Shown here: positions 59,386 to 64,000 of the stretch, one piece after another | How positions within the stretch are numbered: the stretch's first letter is position 1 | Layout of the letters: each line of letters begins with the position of its first letter | Assembly: GCA_021780315.1 (NCBI GenBank) | Contig: JAJXYY010000042.1 | Coordinates: forward strand, 124,001-188,000 | DNA: 64,000 nucleotides | Origin: Acidobacteriota bacterium | GTDB lineage: Bacteria; Acidobacteriota; Terriglobia; Terriglobales; Acidobacteriaceae | Reading direction: 5' to 3' | The notes under the pieces: model-generated | What the model was told of the DNA's origin: nothing | Database searches by the model: none | The model's input: only the letters and a program-made list of their open reading frames with translations | Program-made: the position numbers and the translations under genes

Positions 59386-60003
59386 TTAGATGGAGAGCTT
59401 TCTGCGGATGACGCCTGCGACTCCGAGGATTCCGGTGCCCAGCAGAACGAGCGAACCGGGCTCCGGGGTCGCTGCGGTGTTGAGGCTATCGAGCAGGACA
59501 TTGCCCGCTCCGTTGGCGCCACCGTCAGCCTGAATGGAGACGAACTGGTCGCCCAAGGGCTTGGTGAAGTAGGCGGTGGTGAAGGGATCTTTGCCGGGGG
59601 TCGCGTAGTCGGTGCAGGAAGAGCCGAGGGTGCCGAGGGTGCTCGAGAAGCAGACATGGAAGCCCTCGGTGAGCTGGGTGCTGCCGATGGTGAGCGAGAA
59701 GGGGCTATTGATGTTGGAGAGATCGAGTTCGATGAAGGTGTTCTTGGTGATCTCGTTGTCGGAGGTACCGTAGATGCCTACACCGTTCTCGGAGCCGCCG
59801 CCGTTCTTGCCGTAGAGGTCGGTTGCGATGTTCCACCACCAGAAGTTTTGGAAGCCATATGCGGTGACGGTTTCAGGAGCGGTGCCGTAGACCTGAGAGG
59901 TTCCGAGTTTGGTGTTGGACCCGGTGAAGTTGATGGTGTCGCAGAATGCCGGTGTGGCGCAAAGGGAAGCCAAGGTCAGAGCGATTGCAAGCTTGAGTTT
60001 CAC
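59386..60003 (-). CDS. PEP-CTERM sorting domain-containing secreted protein
   Basis: C-terminus TPEPGSLVLLGTGILGVAGVIRRKLSI; N-terminal signal peptide; GTG start at 60003. Confidence 0.85.
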   Translation of the reverse strand: MKLKLAIALTLASLCATPAFCDTINFTGSNTKLGTSQVYGTAPETVTAYGFQNFWWWNIATDLYGKNGGGSENGVGIYGTSDNEITKNTFIELDLSNINSPFSLTIGSTQLTEGFHVCFSSTLGTLGSSCTDYATPGKDPFTTAYFTKPLGDQFVSIQADGGANGAGNVLLDSLNTAATPEPGSLVLLGTGILGVAGVIRRKLSI

Positions 60004-60382
60004 AGTTATTCTCCAGAGTGGTACAGAATGTGGAATCAGTTGGTGCATCGTGTGTTGCTAGAACACATGCATTCTGTGCGCCAAAGCTGGAGATGCCGGA
60101 AATTATGTTTGCGTGTAACAAAATCCGTCTAACTGCAAGCATATGAATGACTTAAGCTGACTTTTCCGGACAGAGTGCCCGGCGGCGATGGCTTTTGGGT
60201 GGGCAGGGGCGGTATATATGAAAACTTTTGCCTAAACAATGAGTAAATTACTCGACCTAAGCCTGGAGAGGATAGTCGGCAGTTCCGCAGCGCGACCAGG
60301 ACCGGCCGTGCCGCGAGCGGTACAGTAACTGCAACCTGTTGCACTGTTGAGTGTTAGATGATGGCGATCACAGGGAACGAAA

Positions 60383-61147
60383 TCAGAGGTTGAGTTTTTT
60401 GAAGATGCGCTCGGGGATGTGGCGGATGATGCACATGATGGGTTGCCAGAGAAAAGGGACGTAGAGGGTGTCTTTCTTGGCGGCGATGGCTTTGACGATG
60501 GTCTGGGCGACCTGGTCAACATCGGCCATCTTTTTCTGGTCCATGCTGGCGGTCATGGCGGTTTTGACGGGGCCGGGCTTGATGGTGAGGACGGTGACGC
60601 CCTCGCGGTCGACGCGGTTGCGGAGGCCACCGAGGAAGGCGGAGAGGCCAGCTTTGGAGCTGCCGTATACGTAGTTGGACTTGCGGCCGCGGTCTCCGGC
60701 GACGGAGGAGAGGACGGCGAGGGTTCCGCTGTGGCGCTGGACGCAGAAGTTGGCTAGCCAGGTGAGGAGGGAGACGGGGGCCATGAAGTTGGTGTGGAGG
60801 ATGTGGGCGGCGGTGTTGAAGTCCTGCTCGGCCTGGGACTGGTCTCCGAGGACACCGTGGGCGAGGTAGGCGATGTCCATGCCGGTGAGGGAGTTGATGG
60901 CGTGGGCGAGGAGCGCGGGGTGCTGGTCGGTATCGTCGAGGTCGGCGACGGCGGTATCGACATAGCTGGCGCCACGGACGCGGAGATCAGCGGCGACGGC
61001 GGCAAGCTTTTCCGGGTTGCGGGCTACGAGGAAGAGGCTGTGGCCCTGGGCGGCCCAGATGCGGCAGGTGGCTTCGGCGATGCCGGAGGTGGCGCCGAGG
61101 ACGAGGATCTTCTGGGGGGTGAGGTTGGTGGATGCGGTGGTGTTCAT
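60383..61147 (-). CDS. SDR family oxidoreductase (DprE2-like)
   Basis: ILVLGATSGIAEATCRIWAAQGHSLFLVARN; SSVAGDRGRKSNYVYGSSKAGLSAF; start overlaps the upstream FAD-oxidoreductase stop by 4 nt. Confidence 0.88.
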   Translation of the reverse strand: MNTTASTNLTPQKILVLGATSGIAEATCRIWAAQGHSLFLVARNPEKLAAVAADLRVRGASYVDTAVADLDDTDQHPALLAHAINSLTGMDIAYLAHGVLGDQSQAEQDFNTAAHILHTNFMAPVSLLTWLANFCVQRHSGTLAVLSSVAGDRGRKSNYVYGSSKAGLSAFLGGLRNRVDREGVTVLTIKPGPVKTAMTASMDQKKMADVDQVAQTIVKAIAAKKDTLYVPFLWQPIMCIIRHIPERIFKKLNL

Positions 61148-62511
61148 CGGAAGAGGGGTTCTCCTGTGACGCGCTCCCAGAAGCTGGAGGTGAGGAGCGG
61201 GTCTTTGTAGCGGGCGAATTGCTGCCATTGGGGGTAGAAGGCCTGAAACTGGGATGCGGTCATGGCTGCGTCTTTGGCGGGGTAGAGGCGTCCGCCGAAC
61301 TCGAGGGTCATGTCTGCGAGGCGCTCGAAGAGGGGGAAGGATTTTCCGGGCTTGATGGGGAAGTCCAGGGCGAGGGTGATGCCTGGCTTTGGGAAGCTCA
61401 TCATGCCGGGAGAGGGTACGTCGCCGAAGGCCTTGAGGACGGCGAGGAAGCTGGCGAGGCCGGAGTTGGCGACCTCGCGGAGGATGGCGATGGTGCCTTC
61501 GCGGGCGTGCTCCCAGGGGATGACGTACTGGAACTGGAGCAGGCCGCGCTTGCCGTACATGCGGTTCCAGTGGAGGACTTTGTCGAGCGGGTAGAAGAAG
61601 GGCTCGTAGTCCTGCAGGGAGACGACACGCTGGTGGATCTGTTTGTGGAAGAAGGCGGTGTTGAAGAGGCTGACGGTGGTGTGGTTGAGGGCGAAGCCGG
61701 GGGCCTCAAAGGGGAAGACGAGTTTGGGCTGAGGCGAGGGAGTGAGCGGGGATGGGGTGGGAGAGTGGTCGCCCTGCATGAAGACGCCGCGGGCGAAGTT
61801 GCGGCCGGTGGAGGCGCAGTCGATCCAACTGACGGTGTATTCGATGTTCTGACTCTGGGTGGTGAGGTCGAGGAACTCGTCGACGCCGTGGAACTGGATG
61901 CCTTCGTAGTCGATGGAGCGGGAGACGATGGGCTTGAGGCGGAGGGTGGCCCAGGGGATGAAGCCGGTGATGCCGAGGCCGCCGATGGTGGCGGCGAACC
62001 AGTCGGGATTCTCGGTGGGGGAGCAGAGGCGACGGGTGCCGTCGGAGCGGACGAGTTCGAACTGGGTGACGTGGCAGCCGAAGGTTCCGGCGACGTGGTG
62101 GTTTTTGCCGTGTATGTCGTTGGCGATGGCACCGCCGAGGGTGACGTACTTGGTGCCGGGAGTGACGGGGAGGAAGAAGCCGCGGGGGACGGCGAAGTCG
62201 AGGATCTGGGCGAGGGTGATGCCGGCCTCGGCGGTGAGGAGTCCGGTGGCGGGATCGAAGGAGAGCAGGCGGTTCATGCCGGTGGTGACGAGGAGATTGC
62301 CGTCCTTGAGGAGGCAGGAGTCTCCGTAGCTGCGGCCCATTCCTACGGGGAGGGCGGAGTCGCGCAAGGTGGGGACGACGGCGGCGAAGTCGGACTGCCA
62401 GTGCAGCGGCAGGAGGTGGGCGTTGTAGGAGGGATAACGCCCCCAGGACTCGAAGGGAGGCTGCACGGAGGGAGTGGCTTCCTGGGCGGAGTTCGGGTCA
62501 GGCATAGGCAT
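61144..62511 (-). CDS. FAD-binding oxidoreductase (DprE1-like)
   Basis: GMGRSYGDSCLLKDGNLLVTTGMNRLLSFD; GTKYVTLGGAIANDIHGKNHHVAGTFGCHVTQFELVRSDG. Confidence 0.88.
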   Translation of the reverse strand: MPMPDPNSAQEATPSVQPPFESWGRYPSYNAHLLPLHWQSDFAAVVPTLRDSALPVGMGRSYGDSCLLKDGNLLVTTGMNRLLSFDPATGLLTAEAGITLAQILDFAVPRGFFLPVTPGTKYVTLGGAIANDIHGKNHHVAGTFGCHVTQFELVRSDGTRRLCSPTENPDWFAATIGGLGITGFIPWATLRLKPIVSRSIDYEGIQFHGVDEFLDLTTQSQNIEYTVSWIDCASTGRNFARGVFMQGDHSPTPSPLTPSPQPKLVFPFEAPGFALNHTTVSLFNTAFFHKQIHQRVVSLQDYEPFFYPLDKVLHWNRMYGKRGLLQFQYVIPWEHAREGTIAILREVANSGLASFLAVLKAFGDVPSPGMMSFPKPGITLALDFPIKPGKSFPLFERLADMTLEFGGRLYPAKDAAMTASQFQAFYPQWQQFARYKDPLLTSSFWERVTGEPLFR

Positions 62512-62611
62512 AGGATACTTGGTTGCCGAGGGTTGGGGGATAATTTGGCGGGAAAAGCAACAGGCACGGCGGGAGGCCGTGCCTGTTGGGATGCTGCGGG
62601 ATTACGGAGGA

Positions 62612-63001
62612 CTAAGCTGCGGCCTTTTCGCGGGCTGCCTTGGCTGCTGCCAGAGCGGACTTTGCCTGGGCTGCGAGGGTGGCGAAACCAGCGGGGTCGT
62701 TGGCACCGATGTCGGCGAGGATCTTGCGATCGAGGCCGTTACCGGCGAGCTTGAGGCCGTTGATGAAGGTCGAGTAGCTCATGCCATTGATGCGGCAGGC
62801 TGCGTTAATACGGGCGATCCAGAGGGCGCGGTACTGACGCTTCTTCTGTTTGCGACCGGTATAGGCGAACATGAGTCCGCGCTCGACGGCTTCCTGGGCT
62901 GCCTGGTAGAGCTTGGATTTTGTGAGGAAGTAACCACTCGCGCGCTTGAGAATCTTTTTGCGGCGGTCGCTGCGTTTTGTACTCCGTTTTACACGGGGCA
63001 T
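62612..63001 (-). CDS. rplT: 50S ribosomal protein L20
   Basis: [68 protein letters not shown]. Confidence 0.97.
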   Translation of the reverse strand: MPRVKRSTKRSDRRKKILKRASGYFLTKSKLYQAAQEAVERGLMFAYTGRKQKKRQYRALWIARINAACRINGMSYSTFINGLKLAGNGLDRKILADIGANDPAGFATLAAQAKSALAAAKAAREKAAA

Positions 63002-63085
63002 GACACATCTCCTTTTGCGTACTGCGTTTAAGCGGCTGGAGGTAAGGTTTGCCTCTTCACTCGCTATGCAACTTCAAATCTCGGT

Positions 63086-63105
63086 GGACTTACGAACGTG
63101 AGTCC
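63086..63105 (-). promoter_or_regulatory. Hairpin in the rpmI-rplT spacer
   Basis: GGACTTAC-GAAC-GTGAGTCC: 8-bp stem (one mismatch/wobble) with a 4-nt loop in a 214-nt spacer. Confidence 0.45.
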
Positions 63106-63215
63106 AGGGGCCTTGAACGCTTTGACTGACCCTTTGCTATGCGTTTTGCTTTGCAGCGTACACTAGCGGCTTGATTTGAAAGACGGGGTGCTACCCGGAC
63201 TGAGCGGATAAGGGC

Positions 63216-63413
63216 TCAGGCGTAGGGGAGCATGCGGGAGACATTGTAGTGATCCGCATCCGAGATGAGGGCCGAACCGCCGAGCTTGCGCTTGGTTTTG
63301 GTGGCCTTCGAGGTAAGGATGTGGCGCATCTTCGAGTGTCCGCGCTTGAACTTGCCGGTGCCAGTCTTGTGAAAGCGCTTGGAGGCACCGCTGTGAGTCT
63401 TCAACTTTGGCAT
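63216..63413 (-). CDS. rpmI: 50S ribosomal protein L35
   Basis: [65 protein letters not shown]. Confidence 0.97.
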   Translation of the reverse strand: MPKLKTHSGASKRFHKTGTGKFKRGHSKMRHILTSKATKTKRKLGGSALISDADHYNVSRMLPYA

Positions 63414-63828
63414 TGGTGATCCTGACGAAACGTGTTTCTGTGTAACTAAATCAGTATATACGACGTTGGTGGTTTGGGTGCGGGTGACTGCGGTCGGCAT
63501 TCAGAGCTGTGTAGTGATTGGGGCCGGTGAGAGACCTTAACCGGGCTTGCGTGCGAAGGCAGCAGTAGACCCCAGAGCGAGGTTGAAAGCATAGACACCA
63601 CCGCCGTGTGATTCAGCTTCACAAATTATTTTAGTGGAAGAACTTACCGAAACACAACAAAACAAATACGTTAGCTGGGTGCAATTTACTGGTCGAGGAT
63701 GCGTGAGGACGAGGACGCAAAGTGCTGTACCCGCTGGACGCCGGAACGCCACTCGATGAGTGTCAGAGCAAAGTTCGGACATGCACATTCGACGACTGGA
63801 ACGGGGCAGGATGGGCGGAGCGATTAGG

Positions 63829-64000
63829 CTAGACGGCTGAAATGGCTTCGGGGTCGGCGACAGTGTTAGCTGGGGGTGGGGCAGGAGACTGGTAGTCGAA
63901 GTAGCGCTTGAGGCGGAGGAACTTCTTCTCGAAGAGGTTATAGCTCAGGTAGGCGGCGACGATGGAGATGGCAAGGGAAGTAGTACCTGCACCAACCACA
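63829..64000 (-). CDS. C-terminal fragment of an acyltransferase-3-like membrane protein (truncated by window edge)
   Basis: Minus-strand translation ends VVGAGTTSLAISIVAAYLSYNLFEKKFLRLKRYFDYQSPAPPPANTVADPEAISAV*; SYNLFEKKFLRLK is typical of OafA-type C-termini. Confidence 0.7.
   Translation of the reverse strand, partial: VVGAGTTSLAISIVAAYLSYNLFEKKFLRLKRYFDYQSPAPPPANTVADPEAISAV

Noticed and set aside
63537-63788. 83-aa minus-strand ORF upstream of rpmI
   Set aside because: No recognisable domain, unusual Cys-rich composition and no evident RBS; left unannotated.

Overview
The window is ordinary chromosomal sequence from a GC-rich bacterium. Protein content looks like an Acidobacteriota/Terriglobia relative (exosortase, PEP-CTERM proteins, Oar-type TonB receptor, characteristic intergenic repeats); this taxonomy is inference only. 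I see no phage, IS element, CRISPR array, rRNA or tRNA. Main blocks: tldD, two tandem 102-aa paralogs and a tldE/pmbA-like gene; S10 carboxypeptidase; degenerate UvrC-like protein; rpe; BamD-like protein; valS; a PEP-CTERM protein; nadC-birA-coaX-hypothetical-RNA methyltransferase-comEC run ending in a Phd antitoxin and a frameshifted PIN toxin; GNAT; GH27; a large TonB-dependent receptor; a PExPT-CTERM mini-protein, exosortase and NHL lipoprotein cluster; M1 aminopeptidase; a pentose-phosphate cluster (glk, pgl, zwf, gnd, SDR, rpiB, tkt) plus GH15; SOD; typA; phospholipase-like protein; DUF4382/DUF5666 lipoprotein; CocE/NonD hydrolase; ATP-grasp/alpha-E/transglutaminase trio; a second PEP-CTERM protein; a DprE2/DprE1-like pair; rplT and rpmI; and an acyltransferase C-terminus at the right edge. 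The best candidates for something under-described are: (1) the exosortase and its adjacent 65-aa substrate, whose predicted processed product is only about 10-13 residues; (2) the tandem CxxC...H...C mini-proteins between tldD and tldE; (3) two families of palindromic intergenic repeats that co-occur at two distant loci. No searches or computations were run. Family calls are from motif recognition.
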